Origin: CAWJFP01 sp963842155
GTDB taxonomy: Bacteria > Pseudomonadota > Alphaproteobacteria > JACZXZ01
Direction: 5' to 3'
Assembly (NCBI GenBank): GCA_963842155.1
Contig: CAWJFP010000028.1
Coordinates: 62,001 to 126,000 of the forward strand
DNA length: 64,000 nt
Below, one piece after another: positions 49,948-58,053 of this stretch (the stretch's first letter is position 1; each line of letters begins with the position of its first letter). Made by a program: the position numbers and the translations under genes. The notes beneath the pieces are model-generated. The model made no database searches and had not been told where the DNA came from. It worked only from the letters and a program-made list of their open reading frames with translations.

Positions 49948-50808
49948 TTATGGTTCGAGACGCGCAGGCCTTGGGCCCGCGCTTCTCACCAGGGATGATG
50001 TTTGAATTCCGCAAGTTACCTCGCCCCGGGGAGGTGGCGCAGCCGTCGTCTCGAAGGGTGGGGGCATCGCCGCATCCAGGGCGAGTCGGTAGCCGCCGGG
50101 CACGGATTCGAGCAAACTCGCCAACCCGGGCGCGGGCTCGAGCTTGCGGCGCAGGCGATAGACATGCGTCTCGATGGTATGGCTTACCGCCTCGCTGCTA
50201 TAGCCCCACACCTGCCGCATCAGGCTGTCTCGGCTCACCGCGCGCCCGCCATTGGCCTGGAAATAGCGCAGCATTGCCGCCTCCTTGGCGGTGAGCCTGA
50301 TCTTGCGCCCGCTCGCGCGCTCGACGAGCTGCCGCGTGGCGGGATGGAATAGATAGGGCCCCATCGCCTGGACGGCGCCTCCCGGCTGGCCGCGATGGCG
50401 GAGCTGCGCGCGCAGCCGCGCGATCAGCACCGAGGGCTGGAACGGCCGCGCGATATAGTCGTCGGCGCCCGCATCGAGGCCCGCGATGACCTCGGCCTCG
50501 GCCTGCGTCGCGCCGAGCATGATGATCGGCGCGACGAAGCCCGCGCGGCGCAAGCGCCGGCAAAGCTCGCTGCCGGCCATGTCGGGGAGGCAGGCATCGA
50601 GCAACACCGCATCCGTCTCGCCGCCGCTTGCCAGGCGAAGCGCCTCCAGCCCGAGGCCGGTCGCAAGCACGCGAAATTCGCCTTCATAGGGGCGGAACCG
50701 GGCCTGGAGCGCCTCGCGCGCCGCGACCGCGCCGTCCGCCAGCAGCAGCCGCAGCGGGGTACCGCTCGACCCTCCGCCCGGCGCGCCGATCGAAGCCTGC
50801 CGCCACAT
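49948..50808 (-). CDS. OmpR/PhoB-type response regulator with degenerate receiver
   Basis: The 286-residue product has a receiver domain (about 18-135) and a winged-helix DNA-binding domain (about 145-245, with LTAKEAAMLRYFQANGGRAVSRDSLMRQVW). The phosphoacceptor Asp is present in VLLDACLPD. However, the acidic pair is reduced to LLADGAV, the switch Thr/Ser position reads MLGAT, and the invariant Lys is Arg (DYIARPF). Phosphorylation control is therefore doubtful. A 40-residue tail with no clear fold follows. No sensor kinase gene is adjacent. The ATG follows GGGAGG. Confidence 0.88.
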   Translation of the reverse strand: MWRQASIGAPGGGSSGTPLRLLLADGAVAAREALQARFRPYEGEFRVLATGLGLEALRLASGGETDAVLLDACLPDMAGSELCRRLRRAGFVAPIIMLGATQAEAEVIAGLDAGADDYIARPFQPSVLIARLRAQLRHRGQPGGAVQAMGPYLFHPATRQLVERASGRKIRLTAKEAAMLRYFQANGGRAVSRDSLMRQVWGYSSEAVSHTIETHVYRLRRKLEPAPGLASLLESVPGGYRLALDAAMPPPFETTAAPPPRGEVTCGIQTSSLVRSAGPRPARLEP

Positions 50809-50911
50809 GGCCCTGTCCTCCCGAAAACCGTTCCCAGGGATAAGACGCCAGGCGCCCCGCCATGTTACAGCGGCGAAATAAAAAATCGGCCGACGTCAGG
50901 GTCAATGCCGG

Positions 50912-51163
50912 TCAAGGACCCGTGCCGGGAGGAAGCAAGCCGCGCATGAGCTGCTCGACGAGGCCGGCCGGAGCCGGCGCCGCGCTTGCCTCGCCGAGGC
51001 GCCCGAGCGTCGCGATCACGAGGCGGAGCTGAGCGAGATAGCGCCGGCACATGTCGCAGACGAGGAGATGCGCTTCGACCCGGCGGCGCTGCCACCAGCC
51101 GAGCTCCCCGTCCAGATAGGCGCTCGCGCGCGCCTCGACTTGCCGGCAATTGAGCATCGTCAT
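50912..51163 (-). CDS. Zinc-finger anti-sigma factor (zf-HC2)
   Basis: The 83-residue protein starts TMLNCRQVEARASAYLDGEL and carries the HxxxCxxC zinc motif in EAHLLVCDMCRRYLAQL. No membrane segment follows, so it is a soluble ZAS-type anti-sigma factor. The start codon overlaps the sigma-factor stop by ATGA, the classic pairing, so it most likely holds that sigma factor inactive until a redox or metal signal. Confidence 0.88.
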   Translation of the reverse strand: MTMLNCRQVEARASAYLDGELGWWQRRRVEAHLLVCDMCRRYLAQLRLVIATLGRLGEASAAPAPAGLVEQLMRGLLPPGTGP

Positions 51164-51750
51164 TCCTTCTGCTGCCGCTCGACGGCGAACCACAGCGCGC
51201 GCCGTCCGCGATGCAGCAGCACCCTGACATGAGACGAAGCGAGATCGAGAATGTTACAGACCTGCGCGAGCTCCAGCCCCTCCATGTCGCGCAAGGCGAC
51301 GACGGCGCGTTGCAAGGGCGGCAGTGCGGCGAAGGCCCGCTCGAGCGCCGCCGCCAGCTCCTTCGCCGCCAAGAGGCTCTCCGGCGTCTCGGCCCTCCAG
51401 GGCTGCGGCGGCTCGCGCCAATGGCCATCGGGGAGAAACCATCCGGCGATCTCGACCTCGCCGGCATCGCCGCTCGCGACCATGCGCGCCTCGACGCGCA
51501 GGCGGCTGATCGCATGGTTGCGCAGGATGCTGAGCAGCCAGACCTTGAGGCCCGAGCGGCCCTCGAACGTCTTGAGTCCCCCGATCGCCTTGAGCCACGC
51601 CTCCTGCACCACCTCTTCGGCGATGGCGTCGCCCACGATCGCGCGGGCGAGCCGCATCATGGCGCCATGATGGGTCAGCACGAGGCGGCGGAAGGAAGGC
51701 GCGTCGCCCGCCAGCAGCTTGGCGATGAGTTTGCCGTCCTCGGTATCCAT
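51160..51750 (-). CDS. ECF-type RNA polymerase sigma factor
   Basis: From the ATG at 51750 (DTEDGKLIAKLLAGDAPSF) the product has 196 residues. Region 2 includes IAEEVVQEAWLKAIGGLKTFEGR and region 4 LPPLQRAVVALRDMEGLELAQVC with the HTH SSHVRVLLHRGRRAL. It is co-transcribed with its anti-sigma gene and divergent from the DUF2282 gene 238 bp away, which is the expected target. The frame is open to 51840 but the added residues are not sigma-like. Confidence 0.92.
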   Translation of the reverse strand: MDTEDGKLIAKLLAGDAPSFRRLVLTHHGAMMRLARAIVGDAIAEEVVQEAWLKAIGGLKTFEGRSGLKVWLLSILRNHAISRLRVEARMVASGDAGEVEIAGWFLPDGHWREPPQPWRAETPESLLAAKELAAALERAFAALPPLQRAVVALRDMEGLELAQVCNILDLASSHVRVLLHRGRRALWFAVERQQKE

Positions 51751-51988
51751 GCACGGGGCCAAGGCGAAGCCGGGACAAGGCAGCGGAGGCCATCTTGGCG
51801 GCTCGCGCCCAAGCTGGCCAGCGCCATTCGGCGCAATCACGCGCCTTTTGACGATTTCGTGAGTTCAATTGATGACGACGCGCCCCGCTTCGGCGCTAGA
51901 TTGCGGCCCTCGACCGACGCGTCGAGCCGCAACGCGCCCGCGCGGCGGCAAGCGCGCCGGAGCCGAGGGTCAACAACAGGAGGCTTAC
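51751..51988. promoter_or_regulatory. Divergent promoter region between the sigma factor and DUF2282 genes
   Basis: This 238-bp region must hold both promoters. The clearest structure is the inverted repeat CTCGAC/GTCGAG at 51909-51914/51921-51926, with CGACGC between. I could not define an ECF -35/-10 pair with confidence. The DUF2282 start follows AGGAGG, a full-strength ribosome site. Confidence 0.5.
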
Positions 51989-52255
51989 ATGAGAACATCG
52001 CTGCTCATCGCGTCCGCCGTCGCCGCCACCGTCGCCTTGCCGATACTGGCCCACGCCGCCCCTGCCATGGCGCCCGAATACAAGTTCGAGAAGTGCTACG
52101 GCGTTGCCGCCGCCGGGAAGAACGACTGCGCGGCCGCGGGCGGCCATTCTTGCGCCGGCATGGCGACGAAGGCCAACGATCCGGCGTCCTGGATCTTCGT
52201 GCCGGCCGGCACCTGCGGGAAAATCCAAGGCGGCAGCATGGCGCCGAAGGCCTGA
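51989..52255 (+). CDS. DUF2282 / BufA1-family secreted precursor (bufferin-like)
   Basis: The 88-residue product has a Sec signal (RTSLLIASAVAATVALPILAH) and a short mature part with four Cys at 36, 47, 55 and 76 in the DUF2282 pattern EKCYGVAAAGKNDC, HSCAG and GTCGK. DUF2282 proteins are now known as BufA1 bufferin precursors. In characterised loci their Cys are modified by a DUF692 (MNIO) enzyme with a DUF2063 partner, and the products bind copper in the periplasm. Here the next gene is the DoxX-type membrane protein, and neither maturation gene is present in the window. Confidence 0.85.
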   Translation: MRTSLLIASAVAATVALPILAHAAPAMAPEYKFEKCYGVAAAGKNDCAAAGGHSCAGMATKANDPASWIFVPAGTCGKIQGGSMAPKA

Positions 52256-52350
52256 TCGAAATATCGGCCCCGCAAGGCGGACGGGCGCCGCGGCAAACGC
52301 CGCCCGTCCCTTCTTGCGGGCCGCGAGTCCGTTGGGGAGAGGGCGCGCTC

Positions 52351-52827
52351 ATGACGATGCCGATGAGCGATATCGCGCGCGGCGCCGGCTGGCGCGGGCG
52401 GCTCGCGGCGCTGCTCCAAAGCCTCGAGCGCCTGCCGCTCGCCTTCTTTCAAGCCCTCTTCCGCCTTTGTGTCGCGGCCGTGTTCTGGAATTCCGGCATG
52501 GCGAAGATCGCCAGCTGGCAGAGCACCGTCGCCTTGTTTAGAGACGAGTATAAAGTCCCTATAATACCTCCGGATATTGCCGCCACCCTCGCCGCCACGG
52601 TTGAGCTCACCTGCCCCGTTCTGCTCGTGCTCGGGCTCGGCGCCCGTCTTGCCACATTGCCGATGCTGGGGATGACCTGCGTCATCCAATTCCTCGTCTA
52701 TCCCGAGGATTGGCTACAGCATCTGACCTGGGCGGCGATGCTGCTCTTCATACTGACGCGCGGCCCCGGCCTGCTCTCGCTCGATCACATCATTGCCACA
52801 AAATGGCTCGCGGCGCGCCGCGCCTAA
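52351..52827 (+). CDS. DoxX-family membrane protein
   Basis: The 158-residue product starts TMPMSDIARGAGWRGRLAA after GGGGAGAGGG, and has four hydrophobic segments in the DoxX pattern: LFRLCVAAVFWNSGMAKI, ATVELTCPVLLVLGLGARLAT, a MLGMTCVIQFLVYP segment and LTWAAMLLFILTRGPG. DoxX proteins are usual companions of DUF2282 genes (BufD in bufferin loci). The gap from the DUF2282 stop is 95 bp, so they form one transcript. Confidence 0.85.
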   Translation: MTMPMSDIARGAGWRGRLAALLQSLERLPLAFFQALFRLCVAAVFWNSGMAKIASWQSTVALFRDEYKVPIIPPDIAATLAATVELTCPVLLVLGLGARLATLPMLGMTCVIQFLVYPEDWLQHLTWAAMLLFILTRGPGLLSLDHIIATKWLAARRA

Positions 52828-52907
52828 ATCGCCTGACGTGATTGCATCGGCGATGCGCGCCCGCCATGATGACGGCAAATCTCGACACCCGACAATCGGA
52901 GGTCATC

Positions 52908-53462
52908 ATGATGCGGAGAGCGCTCGTTGGAATTGCCGTAGCGGCCGCGATCACCCTGGCTGCCGGCCTCGTCATTGCCCAGCCCGCGTGGCCGCCCGAC
53001 GAGGCTGCCTTCATCAGGGCGGCGCAGGACGGCCGCATGGCCTTCCAGACCGCTCATACCGATCTCGCGAAGGGCAATGCGCGCGGCGAGCGCAATCAGG
53101 AAATCTGTCGCATCATTCAGCCGAGCCAGGGGATCGTCGGCAACTGGGTGGGGCAGATCACCACCTTCGCGCCCGCCAATAACGGTGCCTTCGTGCTCGG
53201 AATCACCATCGCCGAACATGTCTCGGTGGGGACTTGGCCCAATCCCTTGTCCGACCTGCAGGACCACACGCTCATCGCACAGGGGACGCCCGTCTATGCC
53301 ATGCTCCAGTCGGTGAAGCTCGGCGACGTCGTGCTCTTCTCGGGCCAGTTCGCGCCGGAGCCGCGCAACAAGGAATGCGCCCGCGACATGAACGTCACCT
53401 TCGCGGACAAGATGCTGGAGCCGGCATTCAATATCCAATTCACCGCGGTCACCAAGCCATAG
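52908..53462 (+). CDS. Secreted protein of unknown function
   Basis: I start at the ATG at 52908, after CGGAGG, giving 184 residues. An N-terminal signal sequence (RRALVGIAVAAAITLAAGLVIAQPAW) should export it. The mature part has two Cys, in NQEICRII and NKECARDM, and a beta-rich middle (NWVGQITTFAPANNGAFVLGITIAEHV). I do not recognise the family. It lies 80 bp after the DoxX gene and could belong to the same transcript. Confidence 0.65.
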   Translation: MMRRALVGIAVAAAITLAAGLVIAQPAWPPDEAAFIRAAQDGRMAFQTAHTDLAKGNARGERNQEICRIIQPSQGIVGNWVGQITTFAPANNGAFVLGITIAEHVSVGTWPNPLSDLQDHTLIAQGTPVYAMLQSVKLGDVVLFSGQFAPEPRNKECARDMNVTFADKMLEPAFNIQFTAVTKP

Positions 53463-53743
53463 GCTGGCGATCGCGCCTGGCGGCGCGATGCCCGCCGGTC
53501 GATCTTTTCACGGGCAAGGACGCCCCACGGGCTTCGCTGCAGCGCGGCGAAGCGCCAAGATACTTGCCGTGCCATGGGGATCCGAGCCGAGGCGGCGACG
53601 GTTAACCAACGCTGCCTACGTTGTCCGCAAGGAAGAGCGGGGCCCTGTCGTGAGAAATGCGACTACAACCGTCGGGCGATCCGGAGCGGGAAACGGCCGA
53701 CGGCCCCACTCCGGCGATATGAATTGCCAATCGATTGATTGAT
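53463..53743. other. Intergenic region before the tRNA gene (no gene)
   Basis: No coding frame is credible. The only structure is an inverted repeat CCGGAG/CTCCGG (53681-53686 with 53709-53714) enclosing a GGCC/GGCC-type inner stem, located downstream of the tRNA on its own strand but without a T-run. The bases just past the tRNA 3' end carry three GATT repeats. Confidence 0.5.
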
Positions 53744-53820
<77 letters not shown>

Positions 53821-54027
53821 AACGGCGCCCTGCCTTTGGCCGTGGGCAGAGGCGGGCAAACCGAAGGGGTCGGACACTAGTGAAACGGGCAGGGAAAGGC
53901 AAGGTAAACAATGTCTCGGTGCCGTGTCTTCCGCGCCACAAAAGCAGAAAGAACACATGATGCCCGTTGCAAAGGGTGGGCGTTGCTGGCATGTTACCTG
54001 GCAAAGTGGGGGTTGGCGACAAGAAGG

Positions 54028-54033
54028 TATAAT
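54028..54033 (+). promoter_or_regulatory. Probable -10 element of the lipoprotein gene
   Basis: A perfect TATAAT at 54028-54033 lies 22 bp before the start codon in a locally AT-richer stretch. The matching -35 (AGTGGG at 17-base spacing) is poor, so the promoter would need an activator or an extended -10. The short 5' UTR fits a start near 54040. Confidence 0.5.
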
Positions 54034-54054
54034 CACCCAAGCCACAGGGAAATA

Positions 54055-55227
54055 ATGGCTTCGTGGAAGTTTGCCCTTTTCGGCCTTGTCGTCGCGGTGG
54101 GCGGTTGCTCATTCGCGAGCGATAACTTGTTGCCGACATTGACGGGGGAGGAGCCCTCCGGCAAGAAGCCGGTCGGGGTCAACACGGCCGCCAATACGCC
54201 CGCGCAGACGGCGCCCGCCGCCGGCCCGGTCACCATCCAGCCGGCGCCGCCGCCGGTGATGAGTACCGGCGTCTATCAGCCCGTGCCGATCGAGACGGGC
54301 AAGCCGACCGGCACGGCCGTTGGCCAGAAGGTCGAGGAGTTGCGCCGGCAGCTGGACCAGCTCGAGCGCGGCGTTTCCCAGCACGCCAACCAGCTCCATG
54401 CCGCTCGCGTCGAGACCATCCGTGTCAGCGAGCAGTATTACAAGCTCGTCGGCGAGATCGACGCGCGCCTCCAGGTCGGCACGACCCCCGGCAACCCGAT
54501 TTTGGTCGGCGAGTGGACCCAGGCCCAGACGGCGCTCGAAAAGATCGACGCCAACATCTCCGCGCTCAATTCGCTATCGACGGGTGTGGCGAACGATTCC
54601 TCGGTCGCCGCCTATCTGCTGGAATCGACCCGCGCGGCCTACGGGCTCACCGGCGCCGTCGACGAGGATCATCGGCAGCTCGCCGTGCTCGAAGACGAAG
54701 TCAACAAGACCGTCGTCGGCATTGATCGTCAGCTCAACGAACTGAGCGAGGACATCAGCCGCCAAAGCATCTATATCGCGCGCGAGCGCGCCAACCTGAA
54801 CACGCTGTCCGTCGCCGTCAAGAACGGCGAGTTGCTCGGCACCAGCCTCACCAACCGCGCTTACAGCCCGATCGGGCCGCTCGCCATGGCGAGCCAGCCC
54901 TCGGCAACAACCGCGCTTCTCGGCGGCCGCCGCCCCCTCGTGGTGATCCGCTTCGACCGGCCGCAGGTGGATTACGAGCAGGCGCTCTATACCGCGGTGA
55001 GCCGGGCGCTCGAGCGCAAGCCTGCGGCGGATTTCGATCTCGTCGCCGTGGCGCCCAGCGCGGGCTCGACGGCGCAGGTGGCGCTGGCCACCAACCAGTC
55101 CAAGCGCAACGCGGATGCCGTGATGCGCTCGCTCATCAATATGGGGCTTCCGGCCAATCGCATGACGCTTTCGGCCACGACCAGCGCCTCGACCGACACG
55201 AACGAGGTTCTGGTTTACGCGCGGTGA
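54055..55227 (+). CDS. Lipoprotein with coiled coil and OmpA-like C-terminal segment
   Basis: The 390-residue product has a lipobox ending at Cys18 (LVVAVGGC), so it should be lipidated. A Pro/Ala-rich linker (about 35-80) precedes a helical region with coiled-coil character (KVEELRRQLDQLERGVSQHAN and further to about 250). The C-terminal end, NQSKRNADAVMRSLINMGLPANRM, resembles the last helix of OmpA/MotB peptidoglycan-binding domains. A cell-wall-linked envelope role is inferred. The frame is open to 53911, but that part has no signal and is not used. Confidence 0.75.
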   Translation: MASWKFALFGLVVAVGGCSFASDNLLPTLTGEEPSGKKPVGVNTAANTPAQTAPAAGPVTIQPAPPPVMSTGVYQPVPIETGKPTGTAVGQKVEELRRQLDQLERGVSQHANQLHAARVETIRVSEQYYKLVGEIDARLQVGTTPGNPILVGEWTQAQTALEKIDANISALNSLSTGVANDSSVAAYLLESTRAAYGLTGAVDEDHRQLAVLEDEVNKTVVGIDRQLNELSEDISRQSIYIARERANLNTLSVAVKNGELLGTSLTNRAYSPIGPLAMASQPSATTALLGGRRPLVVIRFDRPQVDYEQALYTAVSRALERKPAADFDLVAVAPSAGSTAQVALATNQSKRNADAVMRSLINMGLPANRMTLSATTSASTDTNEVLVYAR

Positions 55228-55326
55228 AGCCGGAATCCGGGGCCTGAGGATTCTTCCGGGCTCCCGCCTGCTTATGCGGCGCTTCCGGCGGCCGTCTCGA
55301 TTTGCCCTCATCCCGCGAGGGATCCC

Positions 55327-55815
55327 GTGATCCAGCCGCCGCCATTCGCGAAATCCTTTCCCGTCTCCTGGCAGGAGCTGCATCGGGACGCCAAGGCGCT
55401 CGCCTGGCGGCTCGTCGAGATCGGCCCCTGGACGGGCGTCGTGGCGATCGCGCGCGGCGGCCTGGTGCCCGCGGTGATCGTGGCGCGCGAGCTCGATCTG
55501 CGCCTTATCGATACCGTCTGCGTGGCGAGCTACGAGCACCAGACGCAAAACGAGGTCCAGGTGCTCAAGGCCCCGCCGGGCGACGGCGCCGGCTGGGTCG
55601 TGGTCGACGATCTGGTGGATACCGGCGCCACCGCGCGCGTCGTGCGCCAGCTCCTGCCGCGCGCCCACATGGCGACGGTCTATGCCAAGCCTGCCGGCCG
55701 GCCCCTTATCGATACCTACATTACCGAGGTGAGCCAGGATACTTGGATCCACTTCCCCTGGGATACGGAGCTGCAATTCGTCCAGCCGATCGCCGGGACG
55801 AGCCGCCCGCGCTGA
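55327..55815 (+). CDS. gpt: Xanthine phosphoribosyltransferase
   Basis: The 162-residue product, starting with GTG at 55327, begins IQPPPFAKSFPVSWQELHRDAKALAW and holds the PRPP-binding loop WVVVDDLVDTGATARVVR. Gpt converts xanthine and guanine to XMP and GMP in purine salvage. The length and the FPVSWQELHRDA-like N-terminus are characteristic of the family. Confidence 0.92.
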   Translation: MIQPPPFAKSFPVSWQELHRDAKALAWRLVEIGPWTGVVAIARGGLVPAVIVARELDLRLIDTVCVASYEHQTQNEVQVLKAPPGDGAGWVVVDDLVDTGATARVVRQLLPRAHMATVYAKPAGRPLIDTYITEVSQDTWIHFPWDTELQFVQPIAGTSRPR

Positions 55816-55825
55816 TCCTTTGAGC

Positions 55826-56734
55826 ATGCTTTCCCGAACCGGGCCGCCGCCGGCGCTTCCCCGTCTTGGCTGGGTGCTGCTCGCCGTGCTCGCGGTGAGC
55901 TGGGGCTTCAACTGGACGGCGCTCAAGATCAGCTTGCGCGAGATCCCCGTCTGGCAGCTGCGCGCCTCAAGCTGCCTCGTCGCCGGCGTCGGGCTCCTGA
56001 TCCTGGCGCGGCTCGGCGGCCAGCGCATCGCCGTGCCGCGCGCGCTTTGGCGGCTGCTCGCCTTGGGCGCGCTCCTCAACGTCACGAGCTGGAACGTGTT
56101 GAGCGCCTACGGCGTCCGCCTCATCGCCTCGGGCGAGGCTGCCCTTCTCGCCTATACCATGCCGATCTGGGCAACCATTCTGGGCGTGCTTTTGCTCGGC
56201 GAGCGCCTGACCTGGCGCATCGTCGCCGCGCTCCTTCTCGGCATGGTGGGCATCTTGCTTCTGCTGTCGGGCGGGTTCGGCGAGATCGGCCGCGCGCCTT
56301 GGGGCGTGCTCGCCATGGTCGGGGCGGCCTTGTCCTGGGCCATCGGCACGATTTACCAGAAACGTATCGTCTGGCCCTTGCCGGTGATCGTGCTGGCCGC
56401 CTGGCAGCTTGTCCTCGGCGCGCTCCCGATCGCGCTGGTCGCGGCCTCGACCGAAACGCTCCTCATTCCGCAGGCGAGCGCCGCGGCCCTTGCCGCGATG
56501 GCCTACATTACCTTCATCGGCATGATCCTGGGCTATTACGCCTGGTTCAAGATCGTGAGCCTGTTCCCGGCAGGGATCGCCGCGATCGGCTCGGTGGCCG
56601 TGCCGATCATGGGCAGCTTGTCGGGCGCACTCGTCCTGGGGGAGCCGTTCGGCTGGCGCCAGCTCGCAGCACTCCTCGCCGTCGTGGCATCGCTGTGCCT
56701 CATTCTCATGGGGGCCGGTTTCCGGCGCCGATAG
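55826..56734 (+). CDS. EamA-family (DMT superfamily) transporter
   Basis: The membrane protein of about 302 residues has ten hydrophobic segments in two EamA repeats. Examples are WVLLAVLAVSWGFNWTALKI at the start and FPAGIAAIGSVAVPIMGSLSGALVLGE in the second repeat. DMT transporters export or import small metabolites such as amino acids or nucleotides. The substrate is unknown. The ATG at 55826 or a TTG at 55820 may be used, as neither has a clear ribosome site. Confidence 0.9.
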   Translation: MLSRTGPPPALPRLGWVLLAVLAVSWGFNWTALKISLREIPVWQLRASSCLVAGVGLLILARLGGQRIAVPRALWRLLALGALLNVTSWNVLSAYGVRLIASGEAALLAYTMPIWATILGVLLLGERLTWRIVAALLLGMVGILLLLSGGFGEIGRAPWGVLAMVGAALSWAIGTIYQKRIVWPLPVIVLAAWQLVLGALPIALVAASTETLLIPQASAAALAAMAYITFIGMILGYYAWFKIVSLFPAGIAAIGSVAVPIMGSLSGALVLGEPFGWRQLAALLAVVASLCLILMGAGFRRR

Positions 56735-56813
56735 CGTCGCCCTCGCACGACCGCTTCCTCGCTCCCTCGGCCTCTGTCCCTTGGCCTCCGCCCTCTGATA
56801 TCCTGGCTCGTCC

Positions 56814-58002
56814 ATGTCCGCCGCCCCCGAGATTCGCCTGCAGCCCGGCTGGCAGAAGCGCCTGCGCCAGGGCCATCCTTGGATCTATTCCAACGAGATC
56901 GCCCTCGATGCGGCGGCGAAATCCTTGGAGCCGGGCAGCCTCGTCGCGATTCTCGCGGCCGATGGCGAGCGGCTCGGCATCGGATTCTTCAATCCGCGCA
57001 GCCTGGTGGCGATCCGCCTGCTCTCGCGCGATCCGACGGCGGCGATCGACGAGGCCTTCTTCGCCGCGCGGCTCGGACTGCGCGCTGGCCCTACGCGAGA
57101 CGCTCTATCGCGAGCCCTATTACCGTCTCTGCCATGCCGAGGCGGACGGTCTGCCCGGCCTCGCCATCGACCGCTACGGCAATTCTCTGGTCCTGCAAGT
57201 GAACGCCGCGGGGATGGAGCGCCTGACGGCGCCGCTCCTCGGCGCGCTCGAGAGCCTGCTTGCCCCGCGCGTCGTCTTGCTGCGCAACGACAGCCCCGTG
57301 CGCGCGCTCGAAGGCCTGGCGAGCGAGGTGCGCTTCGCCAAGGGCGAGCTCGCCGAGCCGGTCGAGCTCCGCGAGGGCGGCGCCCGCTTTCTCGCCGATC
57401 TCGCGGGCGGCCAGAAGACCGGCTGGTTCTTCGACCAGCGCTGCAACCGCGCCTTCATGGCGGCTCTCTCGGCGGGTCGGCGCGTGATCGATCTTTATTG
57501 CCATAGCGGCGGCTTCGCCATCGCGGCGGCGCTGGGCGGCGCGCGCGAGGTGATCGCGATCGACCGTTCGGAGCCGGCGCTCGACCTTGCGCGGCGCGCG
57601 GCCGCGCTCAATGCGGTCGAGGACGGCTGCCGCTTCGAGCGCGGCCAGGCCTTTGGCGCGATGGAGCGCCTCGTCGCGCAGGGCGAGCGTTTCGAGGTGG
57701 TGATCTGCGATCCGCCGGCCTTCGTTAAATCGCGCAAGGATCTCGCCGCCGGCGCCAAGGGCTACCGCAAGATGTCGCGGCTGGCGGCCGAGCTCGCCGC
57801 GCCCGGCGGCTTCTTGTTCCTCGCCTCCTGCTCCCATAACATGCCCGCCGAGCGGTTTGCCGAGGAGGTGCGGCGCGGCCTCGCCCAAGCCGGCCGCACG
57901 GGCCGCATCCTCATGAGCGCGGGCGCGGCGCCCGACCATCCCGTTCATCCCGCGCTGCCGGAATCCGCCTATCTCAAAGCCCAGGCGATCCAGGTGGATT
58001 GA
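56814..58002 (+). CDS. RlmI-like class I SAM-dependent rRNA methyltransferase, broken by one +1 frameshift
   Basis: An N-terminal PUA-like domain (QPGWQKRLRQGHPWIYSNEI) is followed by an RFM-type methyltransferase with VIDLYCHSGGFAIAAALGGA, VICDPPAFVKSRKDL and a final ALPESAYLKAQAIQVD. An extra G at 57075-57076 shifts the frame between FFAARL and CALALRETLYREPYYRL. Corrected length is 395 residues, close to RlmI, which methylates a cytosine of 23S rRNA at C5. The exact position modified cannot be told from sequence. Confidence 0.87.
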
Positions 58003-58053
58003 TGATCCGAACTCGCTGATGACAGGGGCAAGCCAACCAAGCGAGGCGTCACG

